DNA of 64,000 nt from Flavobacteriaceae bacterium (GCA_022428005.1 JAKMDI010000014.1:1-64000); one strand, 5' to 3'; shown: positions 1 through 9,122, counted from the first letter of the stretch. Notes: a model not told the origin generated them from the sequence alone. Made by a program: numbers and translations.

Positions 1-142
1 GCTTTAGATTTTTGATTTCTTTTTCTAAAAAGGTGACTTCAGTATTAATTTTTTGCTCAATTTGATTCCCTTCTAAATCACTCCGATAGACTAATTTTTG
101 ACCCGATAAACGTTCAACCAAAAGGGCTGTTGTGATTGGCAT
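1..142 (-). CDS. Unassigned reading frame leaving the window (partial)
   Basis: An open frame starts at an ATG at 142-140 behind the purine-rich stretch AAAGGGAGTAG and stays open to the window edge (47 codons). The translation begins MPITTALLVERLSGQ and becomes charged and probably coiled (EQKINTEVTFLEKEIKNLK). It overlaps the end of the 82-codon frame 114-362 in a different phase. Either it is a separate gene, or it is the continuation of that frame after a one-base frameshift in the TTTT run near 123-126. I do not recognise a family and the product is cut off by the window. Confidence 0.3.
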   Translation of the reverse strand, partial: MPITTALLVERLSGQKLVYRSDLEGNQIEQKINTEVTFLEKEIKNLK

Positions 143-362
143 TTTCCCAACTACTCCCTTTCGAAAAGGAAAGCACTCCGGCATTACTTCCTCTATTGGT
201 AATGATTTTTCCTTTTTCAAAATAAAGGTTGCCTGAAACTATGTGCAACTCGTTTTTAGGTGCAATGTATAGATCACTAAAAAGTGTTATTTGAGAAAAA
301 GCTGGTGATAGGGCAACTATAGGAAAAAGCTTTACAATTACTCGAAAGTATAGTAGCAACAT
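114..362 (-). CDS. N-terminal fragment resembling a secreted Bacteroidota surface protein
   Basis: 82 codons beginning with a hydrophobic, signal-peptide-like stretch ending near PAFSQ. The following segment (LYIAPKNELHIVSGNL, then GVLSFSKGSSWENANHNS) resembles the opening of secreted or adhesin-like proteins of flavobacteria, which are normally hundreds of residues long. Here the frame stops right after NHNSPFG. Removing one T from the TTTT run just before the stop would join it to the open frame that runs off the window. I read it as either a broken gene or a short product; the function is not inferable. Confidence 0.35.
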   Translation of the reverse strand: MLLLYFRVIVKLFPIVALSPAFSQITLFSDLYIAPKNELHIVSGNLYFEKGKIITNRGSNAGVLSFSKGSSWENANHNSPFG

Positions 363-414
363 CAGTAGGATATTTATAAGATTGGTAATGGTTAATTTAC
401 CAAAAAAAGAAAAA

Positions 415-1407
415 CTACCAGTTTTTTGAAGTCAAAATAGAGAAATCATTTCCCTCTGCTGTGGCCCAAAGTGCTTCAATATGAGGAATTTCTTCAACCA
501 AAGCTCTTCCTTCTTCGATTGGCATCACCATCAGTGCAGTCGCCCAGGCATCGGCAGTCATACAATTTGGTGCTTTAACAGATGTGCTGAGTATATTTGA
601 TTTATATGCAGAGCCTGTTATCGGGTTTATGGAGTGCACATAGCGCTCCCCCGTATTGGGATCCATTCTGTATTTTCTGTAATTCCCAGAACTTGCCAAG
701 GCCTGATTCTCCAATGAAAGGGTTTTGATAAACCGACTTTGAGATTCCTCTCTGGGATCATCGATTGCAATTTTCCAAGGCTGTTGGGTCTTAGGACTTA
801 TTCCTTTGGCTACGATCTCCCCGCCTATTTCCACCATATAATTGGTGCTGTTATTTTTATGTAGGAAATTTCCTATAACATCTACCACATATCCCTTGGC
901 CAATGCGTTGAAATCGATATAAATTTCTGGGTATTCTTTTAGGATGGTATTCTGTTCTGTCAGGGTAACTTTCTCCCAACCTGTGAGGCGAAGCAGACTG
1001 TCTTTTTGCGAAGCCTCTATGACCGAGATAGCGTTTTCGGGTCCAAATCCATAGGCATTTACCAGAGCGCCAACAGTGGGATCGAAATAACCGCCTGTGG
1101 CTTTCCAAACCTCTGTAGCCTTTTCAAAAACGGCTTTGAAATGGTGGTCTACAACCACCGTGGTGTCTCCATGGTTTATTTTAGAGATATCAGATTGTGG
1201 TAAATAGGTGGATAGCGATCGATTTAATTCATAAAATAGGGTGTCTATTCCATTTTGAATTTCCTCCTCTGAGGCATTTCCATCGTACTGAATGTTGTAG
1301 GAAGTTCCCAATGCAAATCCCTTCAAATACTTAACCTGTGGATGGGGTTGTTGGCAAGAAACCTGTAAAACGATAATCAGCAGACTACTGCATAATTTGG
1401 AGCCCAT
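415..1407 (-). CDS. apbE: FAD:protein FMN transferase, ApbE family lipoprotein
   Basis: ApbE transfers FMN from FAD to a threonine of NQR/RNF-type subunits, outside the cytoplasmic membrane. The chosen ATG gives a short hydrophobic lead ending in LQVSC, a lipobox, so it is probably a lipoprotein. Family motifs are visible in order: ALGTSYNI, STYLPQSDISKIN, FDPTVGALVNAYGFGP, DFNALAKGYVVDVI, EIGGEIVAKG, HSINPITG and TADAWATALMV. It is the last gene of the NQR operon and overlaps the upstream 117-aa gene by 23 nt, which fits a role in flavinylating NqrB and NqrC encoded just upstream. Two earlier in-frame Met codons (1422, 1431) are possible starts. Confidence 0.93.
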   Translation of the reverse strand: MGSKLCSSLLIIVLQVSCQQPHPQVKYLKGFALGTSYNIQYDGNASEEEIQNGIDTLFYELNRSLSTYLPQSDISKINHGDTTVVVDHHFKAVFEKATEVWKATGGYFDPTVGALVNAYGFGPENAISVIEASQKDSLLRLTGWEKVTLTEQNTILKEYPEIYIDFNALAKGYVVDVIGNFLHKNNSTNYMVEIGGEIVAKGISPKTQQPWKIAIDDPREESQSRFIKTLSLENQALASSGNYRKYRMDPNTGERYVHSINPITGSAYKSNILSTSVKAPNCMTADAWATALMVMPIEEGRALVEEIPHIEALWATAEGNDFSILTSKNW

Positions 1408-1738
1408 CGAAGTTAACGGCATATTTATCATTTTGCGTTAATGGAAGATCATAGTCTTTGGCATTGGCAAACCCTACCCCAGCGAAATAGGTAGTTGCTT
1501 TGTACTTTATTCCATGATCCCTTACCTCTTCCATAAGTTGTTGATCAAAAAGCTTTGGATTTGTTGGATACACACAACCCCTGACCACAATGAAGTGGAG
1601 TTTTTTGTTTTTCAAACAAACAAACTGTGGGTCTTTTTCTAATTGTGAGTTTACCGCTAAAAATTCAAAACCATGTTCTGAAAGATGATCGCCCACCTCC
1701 TTCATGGCCAATTTATGAATATCTTGATCCTGAAGCAT
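1385..1738 (-). CDS. Conserved small protein between nqrF and apbE, function unknown
   Basis: 117 aa, soluble, no signal peptide or membrane segment. Its ATG follows the nqrF stop directly (TAAATG) and its end overlaps apbE, so it is embedded in the NQR operon and very likely co-translated. Visible features are VVRGCVYPTNPKLFDQQLM with one cysteine, and TYFAGVGFANAKDYDLPL. From memory, flavobacterial genomes often carry a homolog here, sometimes mislabelled as NqrF; that is recollection, not a search. It has no ferredoxin or flavin-reductase motifs. Position suggests a role in NQR assembly or flavinylation, which is inference only. Confidence 0.75.
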   Translation of the reverse strand: MLQDQDIHKLAMKEVGDHLSEHGFEFLAVNSQLEKDPQFVCLKNKKLHFIVVRGCVYPTNPKLFDQQLMEEVRDHGIKYKATTYFAGVGFANAKDYDLPLTQNDKYAVNFDGLQIMQ

Positions 1739-3034
1739 TTACCCGCCAAAATCGTCAAAGCGAACATTCTCGGGTGGAATCCCAAAATCGTCGGCCATTT
1801 TCTCAATGGCTTGGTTCATCAATGGTGGACCACAAAAATAGACTTCCATGTCCTCTGGAGCTTCGTGATCGTTTAGATAATTATCGATCACACATTGGTG
1901 GACAAATCCTTTGAAACCGTCTCCTTCTCCGTCCAAGCCATCTTTTACTTTCCAGTTGTCTTCCTCCAAGGGTTCGGAGAGGGCCACATAAAACTTAAAG
2001 TTTTCAAAATCTTTCTCCAGTGCCCTAAAATGATCTAAGTAAAAAAGCTCTCGTTTAGAACGACCTCCATACCAGAAAGTCACCTTTCTACCGGTTTTCA
2101 GGGTTCGGAACAATTCATATAAATGAGAGCGCATGGGGGCCATCCCAGCACCTCCACCTACATATAGCATTTCGGCCTCGGAGTGGTTGATAAAAAATTC
2201 TCCATAAGGACCCGATATGGTAACCTTGTCTCCAGGTTTTTTGGAGAAAATATAGGAAGATGCAATACCGGGATTGACATCCATCCAATCGTTCTTTTTT
2301 CGATCCCAAGGTGGAGTAGCAATACGAACATTGAGCATAATTTCTCTCCCTTCAGCTGGATAGGACGCCATTGAATAGGCACGCTCAACTGTTTCAGAAT
2401 TTTTCATTGTCAATGGCCAAAGGTTAAACTTATCCCACTCTAATTTGAATTTATCGGTTTCTCCTGGATGCTCTTCGGGGTGTGCCGAAATGTCCATGTC
2501 ACTGTAATTAATCTCACATTCTGGAATTTCTATTTGAATGTATCCTCCTGCCTCATAGTCCATTGACTCGGGTATCTCGACCACAAATTCTTTAATAAAA
2601 GAGGCTACATTCCAATTGCGCACTACAGTGGCATCCCATTTCTTAATTCCAAAAACCTCCTCGGGTACTTGGATAACCATATTTTCCTTCACCTTAACTT
2701 GGCAGCCCAATCGCCAACCCTCCGCAATTTCTTTACGAGTAAAATGAGGTGCTTCGGTGGGTAGGATTTCGCCTCCACCCTCCAAAATCTGACATTTGCA
2801 TTGGATACAAGTTCCTCCGCCACCACAGGCCGAGGGTAAAAATATCTTATTGTTCCCCAAAGTAGTAAGCAGAGTATTCCCTGAGGAAACTTCTACGTCA
2901 TTGTCTCCATTGATCAAAATGCTAACAGGCCCTGAGGGTAACAATTTTGCCTTGGCACCCAACAACATTCCCACCAACAGAAAAACCACGGCCAAAAAAA
3001 CCACAATACTCGCTACGATAACTGAATAATCCAT
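1739..3034 (-). CDS. nqrF: Na+-translocating NADH:quinone reductase subunit F
   Basis: 431 aa, the electron-entry subunit that oxidises NADH through FAD and a 2Fe-2S centre. An N-terminal membrane anchor (about residues 5-27) is followed by a plant-type ferredoxin domain with PSACGGGGTCIQCKCQI, a flavin domain with RAYSMASYP, and an NAD(P)-binding domain with YVGGGAGMAPMRSHL and YFCGPPLMNQA. It ends DDFGG, as expected for the family. Length is near the usual 405-435 aa. It is sixth in nqrABCDEF, 10 nt after nqrE. Confidence 0.97.
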   Translation of the reverse strand: MDYSVIVASIVVFLAVVFLLVGMLLGAKAKLLPSGPVSILINGDNDVEVSSGNTLLTTLGNNKIFLPSACGGGGTCIQCKCQILEGGGEILPTEAPHFTRKEIAEGWRLGCQVKVKENMVIQVPEEVFGIKKWDATVVRNWNVASFIKEFVVEIPESMDYEAGGYIQIEIPECEINYSDMDISAHPEEHPGETDKFKLEWDKFNLWPLTMKNSETVERAYSMASYPAEGREIMLNVRIATPPWDRKKNDWMDVNPGIASSYIFSKKPGDKVTISGPYGEFFINHSEAEMLYVGGGAGMAPMRSHLYELFRTLKTGRKVTFWYGGRSKRELFYLDHFRALEKDFENFKFYVALSEPLEEDNWKVKDGLDGEGDGFKGFVHQCVIDNYLNDHEAPEDMEVYFCGPPLMNQAIEKMADDFGIPPENVRFDDFGG

Positions 3035-3044
3035 CTCTAATTTT

Positions 3045-3662
3045 CTATAATTTAATACCCATAAAACTCATAAAACCTAACGCCATCAAACCTGTTATAA
3101 TAAAGGTAATCCCCAGACCCCTTAAGGGTGCTGGGACATTTGAATAAATAATCTTTTCTCTGATCGCGGCAATGGCTAAAATTGCCAATAACCAACCTAC
3201 ACCTGATCCCAAACCATAAATTGCAGATTCGGAAACACCAGAAAAATCTTTTTGTTGCATGAACAGTGAGCCTCCCAAAATAGCACAGTTAACTGCGATT
3301 AGGGGTAGGAAAATTCCCAATGCACCGTATAACGCTGGAGCAAATTTTTCAACAATCATCTCTACCAATTGAACCATTGAGGCAATCACCGCAATGAACA
3401 TGATAAAACTCAAAAAACTCAGATCAATCTCCGCATATGAAGGGTCCAACCAAGCCAGCGCACCAGGGCGCAAGAGGTAGGTGTCCAACAAAAAATTGAT
3501 TGGAACCGTAATGGCCAAAACAAAAATAACTGCAAGTCCCAAACCGACGGCTGTTTTAACAGTTTTTGAAACCGCCAAGTAAGAACACATCCCCAGGAAA
3601 TAGGCGAAGATCATGTTTTCGATGAATATACTTTTTACAAATAAGTTTATGTAACCTTCCAT
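3045..3662 (-). CDS. nqrE: Na+-translocating NADH:quinone reductase subunit E
   Basis: 205 aa integral membrane protein with about six hydrophobic segments, the normal size for NqrE. NqrE and NqrD are inverted-topology homologs that form part of the Na+ channel and hold an intramembrane iron centre between them. The N-terminus ([21 protein letters not shown]) and the segment [13 protein letters not shown] carry conserved cysteines consistent with this. The gene sits 3 nt behind nqrD and 10 nt before nqrF, all on one strand. Confidence 0.96.
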   Translation of the reverse strand: MEGYINLFVKSIFIENMIFAYFLGMCSYLAVSKTVKTAVGLGLAVIFVLAITVPINFLLDTYLLRPGALAWLDPSYAEIDLSFLSFIMFIAVIASMVQLVEMIVEKFAPALYGALGIFLPLIAVNCAILGGSLFMQQKDFSGVSESAIYGLGSGVGWLLAILAIAAIREKIIYSNVPAPLRGLGITFIITGLMALGFMSFMGIKL

Positions 3663-3665
3663 GGC

Positions 3666-4358
3666 TTAATTTTTTTCTATCAGTTTGCGATTGCGTGCGC
3701 GTTGGATCCAAATAAAAATTCCAACGGTGATTAACGCCATTGGGGACAATAGCATGAGTCCGTTATTCTCATAACCCATTTCATATAAAACATCGGGGAT
3801 TACCTGATAACCAAATAGCTTTCCCGATCCGAAAAGCTCTCTGAAAAAAGCGACAACAATCAAGATAAATCCATACCCTGCAGCATTCCCAATTCCATCT
3901 AAGAATGATTTCCAAACTCCATTGCCCAAGGCAAAGGCTTCCAATCTACCCATTACGATACAGTTGGTAATGATCAAACCAATGAATATGGAAAGTTGTT
4001 TACTGACGTCATAGGCATAGGCTCTTAAAATCTGGTCTACTAAGATTACCATTGAAGCGACTACTACCAATTGAACGATGATTCTGATCCGGTTGGGGAT
4101 TAAGTTTCTGAGTAGCGAGATAATGACGTTACTGGCACCCATCACTGCCACCACTGATAGGCTCATCACCAAAGCAGGTTTTAGTTGAACCGTAATGGCC
4201 AGAGCAGAACATATTCCCAAAACTTGAACAGTAATGGGGTTGTTGTCATCCATAGGGTCACTTAGTAATGCCCTGTTCTTTTTGGAAAACAAAGGTTCTG
4301 ATTCCTTGTTTAGGAACAAAACGGTTGGTTTTTTGGAGCTTTTTTCTGGGTCTGCCAT
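3666..4358 (-). CDS. nqrD: Na+-translocating NADH:quinone reductase subunit D
   Basis: 230 aa, about six membrane segments. It partners with NqrE in the membrane; the conserved cysteines are in VLGICSALAITVQL and ITNCIVMGRLEAFA. The hydrophilic N-terminal extension of about 40 residues (before NPITVQVLGICS) is longer than in enteric homologs. The start ATG lies 5 nt behind nqrC. Function is assigned from motif and operon position. Confidence 0.96.
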   Translation of the reverse strand: MADPEKSSKKPTVLFLNKESEPLFSKKNRALLSDPMDDNNPITVQVLGICSALAITVQLKPALVMSLSVVAVMGASNVIISLLRNLIPNRIRIIVQLVVVASMVILVDQILRAYAYDVSKQLSIFIGLIITNCIVMGRLEAFALGNGVWKSFLDGIGNAAGYGFILIVVAFFRELFGSGKLFGYQVIPDVLYEMGYENNGLMLLSPMALITVGIFIWIQRARNRKLIEKN

Positions 4359-4363
4359 AGTGT

Positions 4364-5095
4364 TTATTTTAGGAGTGCAACTTCACCTTTTTCTTTTTCA
4401 AAATAGGGAAGGTAATGGGTGAGTCGCTCTTTGATCATGTCGGTTACCCCATCTCCAGTGATTGTCGCGCCAGATATAGCATCCACCTCGTGGTCTTCTT
4501 TATCACTGTCTATAGGATCGTTGTTGGTTTTGGAAACTTTTATTCCCACCAGTTGACCATTGCTGTCGAATACTTTTTCTTCTCTAAATCTATCCATAAA
4601 CCATTGTTGGGTAATTTCAGCACCCAATCCAGCGGTTTCAGCTTTGTGATCAAACACAGCTCCTTGAATGGTATTGATATCCGATTTCAGAGCGATGTAA
4701 CCCCATATAGCATCCCAAAGACCAGATCCTCTAAGGGGAATGATATAGTATCGCGTATTATCAACTTGAGCCTTGTAGAGTGGGAAACGTTGTTGCTCCA
4801 CAGGTTTCTTTATTTCACTATTCAGCTTGATCTTGAACGCATCTACAGAGTCGTCATTTTTACCTGTGTGATCTAAGGCAAGAGTTACGTCTATATACTT
4901 TTTGTAGAGTGTTTCTGCTTTTTCTCTATCGGTTTCTATACCAATGGTGGATAGAATGTTCTGCATTTTCTCCTTTCGCACATTGTCTGCCTGCAAGGAT
5001 TTTAGTGAACTGGCAGTGAATGCGAGGGTAGAAGCAACCACAAAAACCATTATGGCGGCAAAAATAAATGTATAACCGTTGCTGTCTCTGTTCAT
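4364..5095 (-). CDS. nqrC: Na+-translocating NADH:quinone reductase subunit C
   Basis: 243 aa with one N-terminal membrane segment (residues about 8-28) and a periplasmic FMN-binding domain. The flavinylation motif is visible near the C-terminus as DAISGATITGDGV; the Thr of SGAT is the expected covalent FMN site. ApbE, encoded at the end of the same operon, should install this FMN. It lies 2 nt after nqrB and 5 nt before nqrD. Confidence 0.96.
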   Translation of the reverse strand: MNRDSNGYTFIFAAIMVFVVASTLAFTASSLKSLQADNVRKEKMQNILSTIGIETDREKAETLYKKYIDVTLALDHTGKNDDSVDAFKIKLNSEIKKPVEQQRFPLYKAQVDNTRYYIIPLRGSGLWDAIWGYIALKSDINTIQGAVFDHKAETAGLGAEITQQWFMDRFREEKVFDSNGQLVGIKVSKTNNDPIDSDKEDHEVDAISGATITGDGVTDMIKERLTHYLPYFEKEKGEVALLK

Positions 5096-5097
5096 AT

Positions 5098-6252
5098 CTA
5101 TGCGGTTTTAAGGGCAGAGGCCCATCGTTTTTTTCGTTTGTTGATATTTCCTTGAATGACATAGTGGTCAATGGTGGGAGCAAATACATTCATCAATAGA
5201 ATGGCCAGCATCACGCCCTCGGGATAAGCAGGGTTAAATACTCTAATCAAAATACAAAACACCCCCACGAGTATTCCATAAACCCATTTCCCTTTATTGG
5301 TTTGAGCAGCAGAAACAGGATCAGTGGCCATAAAGACAACGCCAAAGGCAAAGCCTCCAACTACCAAATGATTAACCCAAGAAAAACTCATCAAGGGATT
5401 AGCACCCCAGAGGTTGAACAAGATACCTACAAAGGCAGCTCCTATAACACTTCCTATCATAATCCTCCAACTTCCTATTCCGGTAGCCACTAAAATTATT
5501 GCCCCTACCAAAACAAATAAAGCGGATGTTTCTGCAATCGATCCTGGGACAGCTCCTTGAAACATTTCAAAGAAACTGTAATTCACATTTCCCCCTGCAG
5601 CCAAAGTCCCCAAAATAGTTTCCCCAGAGATACCGTCTATATTTGAAGCCTCAGAAACCCATACTTTGTTACCAGACATATAGGTCGGGTAGGCGAAAAA
5701 AGCAAAGGCACGAGCTGTAAGAGCTGGATTCAAAATATTCATTCCCGTTCCCCCGAAAGCTTCCTTGGCAATCAAAACGGCAAAAGCTACAGATATAGCG
5801 ACCATCCACAAAGGGATGTCAACCGGCATGATCATGGGTATCAACAGACCCGTGACCAAATATCCCTCGTTTACCTCATGGCCGCGGTAGACTGCAAAAA
5901 TAAATTCTATCGTAAGACCAACCACATAGGATACAATGATCATGGGTACAATTTTCATGGATCCGTGAATGAAGGCATCTAAAAAGGTAAATGCCTCTCC
6001 GGTCTGAATGTAATATTGGTAGCCTGTGTTGTAAATTCCATAAATCAATGCTGGAACCAGTGCTATGATGACCGTGACCATGGTCCTTTTTAAATCGACA
6101 GCATCACGAATGTGTGCACCTGTGTGGGTAGTGTGCTTTGGCACAAACAAAAAGGTGTCGAAAGCATTTATTGCTGGTGCATATCTCTCCCATTTTTGTC
6201 CTTTTCCAAAAGGTTTTTTTAATGCATCTAATTTTTTTCTCAGAAAACTCAT
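5098..6252 (-). CDS. nqrB: Na+-translocating NADH:quinone reductase subunit B
   Basis: About 384 aa, polytopic, the main Na+-channel subunit carrying covalent FMN and riboflavin. The flavinylation region reads DGISGETILGTLAAGG, aligning with the well-known DGxSGAT site but with Glu where Ala is usual before the Thr. The later conserved PGSIAETSALF segment is also present. I chose the ATG at 6252 (MSFLRKKLDALKKPFGKG) over the in-frame TTG at 6258 in the ORF track. It follows nqrA by about 10 nt. Confidence 0.96.
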   Translation of the reverse strand: MSFLRKKLDALKKPFGKGQKWERYAPAINAFDTFLFVPKHTTHTGAHIRDAVDLKRTMVTVIIALVPALIYGIYNTGYQYYIQTGEAFTFLDAFIHGSMKIVPMIIVSYVVGLTIEFIFAVYRGHEVNEGYLVTGLLIPMIMPVDIPLWMVAISVAFAVLIAKEAFGGTGMNILNPALTARAFAFFAYPTYMSGNKVWVSEASNIDGISGETILGTLAAGGNVNYSFFEMFQGAVPGSIAETSALFVLVGAIILVATGIGSWRIMIGSVIGAAFVGILFNLWGANPLMSFSWVNHLVVGGFAFGVVFMATDPVSAAQTNKGKWVYGILVGVFCILIRVFNPAYPEGVMLAILLMNVFAPTIDHYVIQGNINKRKKRWASALKTA

Positions 6253-6262
6253 AATCAATCTT

Positions 6263-7615
6263 TTATCCTACTTCTTTTATCATTAATTCAATCCCTTCCT
6301 TGATAATTTCCTGTGCCTCAATTTTTGAGGTATTGGCGTAATCGATCAATCCGAAATCCTCGGGTATTACCTCGTAAATTCCCAAGGCTTCCATTTTTTC
6401 AATGTCTCCAGCCATGCACGCTTTGAGCAATTGCATGGGGAAAATATTCATCGGAAAAACTTTTTCCATCTCACCAGTTACTACAAAAGCACGTTCTTCC
6501 CCGTTCATATTGGTATTTACGCTGTATCCTTTTTTGTTAAACAACCACGAGAGGGATGTTTTGGACAGGCTTGGGATGGCGTTGTCAACAAAGGGCAACC
6601 AGCCAAACATACGGTATTGGTCTCCTTCGGGAATGATGGAGAGGAGATTGTTGAAATAATCCAAGTGACCATCGGAAGACTCTGCAGTACCCGACAAAAC
6701 ATCTCCGTTTATAAAGCGGTTTTGAACAGTATCATCATATCCTGAGACGTCCGTTAGGGAAGAAAGTTCAGCGCCTATTGTTGTTTTTAAGTATTGGGGT
6801 TGCAAAACAGATTCTCCTGCAACTGCTACAGTCCTATTAGCACTGAATTCGCCAGAAGAAAACAGCATTCCTATGTTGGCCACATCCTCGGGGCGTACCT
6901 CCCAAACTTTTTCACCCATGTTTATTGGATTGTGTTTGTGTATGTGCACACTCACGTTACCTGCAGGATGAGGACCATTGACCGATAGAAATTCTACTCC
7001 CTTTATTTTTTCAAAAAAACCTGAGAAGCTATTGTCAACTGCTAGCTTAACCTGGTCATCTGCCAAATGATTTAAAACATTTATTCCGTTCTGAAAGTCC
7101 TCTTTGTTATTTTTTAACAAAAAATCAAAATCCACATCTAACGGAGCGGAGGCATAGGTGGAAACATAGATGGATTTGGGAGTGATATCTGGATCCGCCA
7201 GAACGCCATATGGTCGCTGCCTAATGAAGGACCATGCGCCACTGTTCAGAAGAATTTCCGTAACCTTTTTTCTATCCATCGATTTTGTTGATGGAATCTT
7301 GTGCGCAACGGACTCATTATTTTTTTTATCTATTACTATTTTTAAAATTTTTCTTTTTGCTCCTCTAACGATTTCTTTAACTAGCCCAGAAACAGGGGAA
7401 ACAAAAATGATACGGGGGTCTTCTTTGGAGTGGAAAACTGGGGCCCCTTTGGCTACAGACTCCCCCTCTTTCACCATCATGCGAGGAACAATACTAAAAA
7501 AATTGTCGGGTTTTAAAGCATAAGTTTTTGAAGGGGCAGCATCTGATAGAATTTTTTCAGCCTTACCTTTCAAATTGATCGATGCACCCTTGCGGATACG
7601 AATCCCTGTGGACAT
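6263..7615 (-). CDS. nqrA: Na+-translocating NADH:quinone reductase subunit A
   Basis: 450 aa, cytoplasmic subunit of the NQR complex, first gene of the operon. The N-terminus (IRIRKGASINLKGKAEK, then KPDNFFSIVPRMMVKEGESVAKGAPVF) matches the NqrA opening domain, and the HPAGNVSVHIHKHNPIN segment is typical of the family. Normal length. A TAnnTTTG promoter element lies 24-31 nt upstream of the ATG, and the neighbouring gene is divergent, so transcription of the whole cluster should start here. Confidence 0.96.
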   Translation of the reverse strand: MSTGIRIRKGASINLKGKAEKILSDAAPSKTYALKPDNFFSIVPRMMVKEGESVAKGAPVFHSKEDPRIIFVSPVSGLVKEIVRGAKRKILKIVIDKKNNESVAHKIPSTKSMDRKKVTEILLNSGAWSFIRQRPYGVLADPDITPKSIYVSTYASAPLDVDFDFLLKNNKEDFQNGINVLNHLADDQVKLAVDNSFSGFFEKIKGVEFLSVNGPHPAGNVSVHIHKHNPINMGEKVWEVRPEDVANIGMLFSSGEFSANRTVAVAGESVLQPQYLKTTIGAELSSLTDVSGYDDTVQNRFINGDVLSGTAESSDGHLDYFNNLLSIIPEGDQYRMFGWLPFVDNAIPSLSKTSLSWLFNKKGYSVNTNMNGEERAFVVTGEMEKVFPMNIFPMQLLKACMAGDIEKMEALGIYEVIPEDFGLIDYANTSKIEAQEIIKEGIELMIKEVG

Positions 7616-7638
7616 ATGTGAAAGTTTCTAAAATCACA

Positions 7639-7646
7639 CAAATTTA
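7639..7646 (-). promoter_or_regulatory. Probable -7 element of the nqr operon promoter
   Basis: TAAATTTG on the minus strand fits the Bacteroidota -7 consensus TAnnTTTG, 23 nt before the nqrA ATG. No good TTTG -33 element is at the ideal distance; only a T-rich stretch is present. Confidence 0.5.
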
Positions 7647-7785
7647 CTAATTAAGACCCACCTTAAAAAATGAATAAATAGCAAAATATTATAATTTATA
7701 TTAATTCTAAATAGTCGTTTAACTTTTGAATACACCCGCTTAAATCCAAGCCCTCTAAATGCATTAAAATTCCTAATTTAGTAAC

Positions 7786-9045
7786 ATGTTTCAAAATCTT
7801 AGGGTTAAACAGTTTTTTTTATTGTGTAGTTTCACAACACTGCTATTTGCTCAAAATACATTAGAACATCCCGAGCCTGCATACATCAAAACAGTAATTT
7901 TTAGTAAACCAGGGGAAACCCTTCAATTTCCATTGGTACGATTGGATGAATTTTTTCAGCTCCAATTCGATGATCTGAATGCGGACGAAAGAAATTATTA
8001 TTACAAAATAAAATATTTTAATCACGACTGGACCCCTTCAAATCTCTTTCAAAATGAATACATGCGCGGTTTTGACAACCTTAGGATTGAAAATTACCAA
8101 ACTTCTTTTAATACCCTACAGCCATACACCCATTATCAATTGCAATTGCCCAATGAACAAACACAATTTCTGCTTTCTGGAAATTATATGATTGAAGTTT
8201 ACAACGAGGCAGATGAAATTGTTTTTTCTAGAAAATTTTTAATCTATAAAAATGGTTCTTCGGTAACAGCAGGTGTTTTCAGAACGCGAGCTCTGGAATA
8301 TTACCAAACCCACCAAAGCATTCAATTTTCAATCAATCCACCTGAAGGCGAATTTTTTAGAGATCCTGCAAATCAACTGCACGTAACCCTTTTGCAAAAT
8401 GAGCAATGGACAACCGCCTTGAATGGTTTAAAACCTCAGTACAATAATGGTGCTCGTCTTGAATACAGATACGATGCTGAAAGTCGGTTTGAAGGGGGAA
8501 ATGAATTTCTATTTTTTGATACCAAGAATATTCAAATAACAACAGCTAATGTGAGCTATGTTGAGCTCAACCGATTGTATGAAACATATTTAACTCCTGA
8601 TTTTTTTCGAAGAGGATACCCTTATAGTTTTATACAAGATCTCAATGGAGATTTCAGAATAAGGACTCTTCAGGGAAGTGAAAATGGGGCTGTAGAAGCA
8701 GATTACAGCTGGGTACATTTTAGTTTATCCACCCCTATGCTGTTGAAAGATCAAGAAATATATGTTTATGGAAAGTTTAATAATTACCAATTAAATGAAG
8801 TAAACAAAATGTACTTTAACCCCTCTTTAGAGATTTATGAGGGTGTGATCTTTCTAAAACAGGGGATTTATAATTATAAATTTGTAGCCAAGACCCCCTC
8901 CTCGGTTCTTCTTAATGCAGTAAGTGGGACCCACGCCTTGACAGAGAACCGTTATTTAATTTTGGTCTATTACAGGTGTTTTGGAGACCAGCACGACAGT
9001 TTGATTGGATTCGGAAAAACCAGCTCTTTTGAGATCATGGACTAA
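7786..9045 (+). CDS. DUF5103-family type IX secretion system plug protein
   Basis: 419 aa with an N-terminal signal peptide (about residues 1-23, ending LLFAQ). The sequence matches the DUF5103 pattern known from Bacteroidota: an N-terminal beta domain (KPGETLQFPLVRLDEFFQLQFDDL, YYYKIKYFNHDW, then LQPYTHYQLQLPN), and a C-terminal domain containing YVYGKFNNYQLNEVNKMYFN and GIYNYKFVA. Members include the Plug protein that closes the T9SS translocon on its periplasmic side. Length is normal. It is divergent from nqrA and not in an obvious operon. The gldA gene 10 kb away fits a T9SS/gliding organism. Confidence 0.85.
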   Translation: MFQNLRVKQFFLLCSFTTLLFAQNTLEHPEPAYIKTVIFSKPGETLQFPLVRLDEFFQLQFDDLNADERNYYYKIKYFNHDWTPSNLFQNEYMRGFDNLRIENYQTSFNTLQPYTHYQLQLPNEQTQFLLSGNYMIEVYNEADEIVFSRKFLIYKNGSSVTAGVFRTRALEYYQTHQSIQFSINPPEGEFFRDPANQLHVTLLQNEQWTTALNGLKPQYNNGARLEYRYDAESRFEGGNEFLFFDTKNIQITTANVSYVELNRLYETYLTPDFFRRGYPYSFIQDLNGDFRIRTLQGSENGAVEADYSWVHFSLSTPMLLKDQEIYVYGKFNNYQLNEVNKMYFNPSLEIYEGVIFLKQGIYNYKFVAKTPSSVLLNAVSGTHALTENRYLILVYYRCFGDQHDSLIGFGKTSSFEIMD

Positions 9046-9122
9046 TAGTGGTTTATTTCGAACAGTTGTGTGTTTTCAGACGTTTTTTAATTATATTAGC
9101 TTAGGAATTCAATTGCTTTTCA

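Noticed and set aside
1627-1914. Plus-strand ORF over the nqrF/117-aa junction
   Set aside because: Shadow of two well-supported minus-strand genes; no family features.
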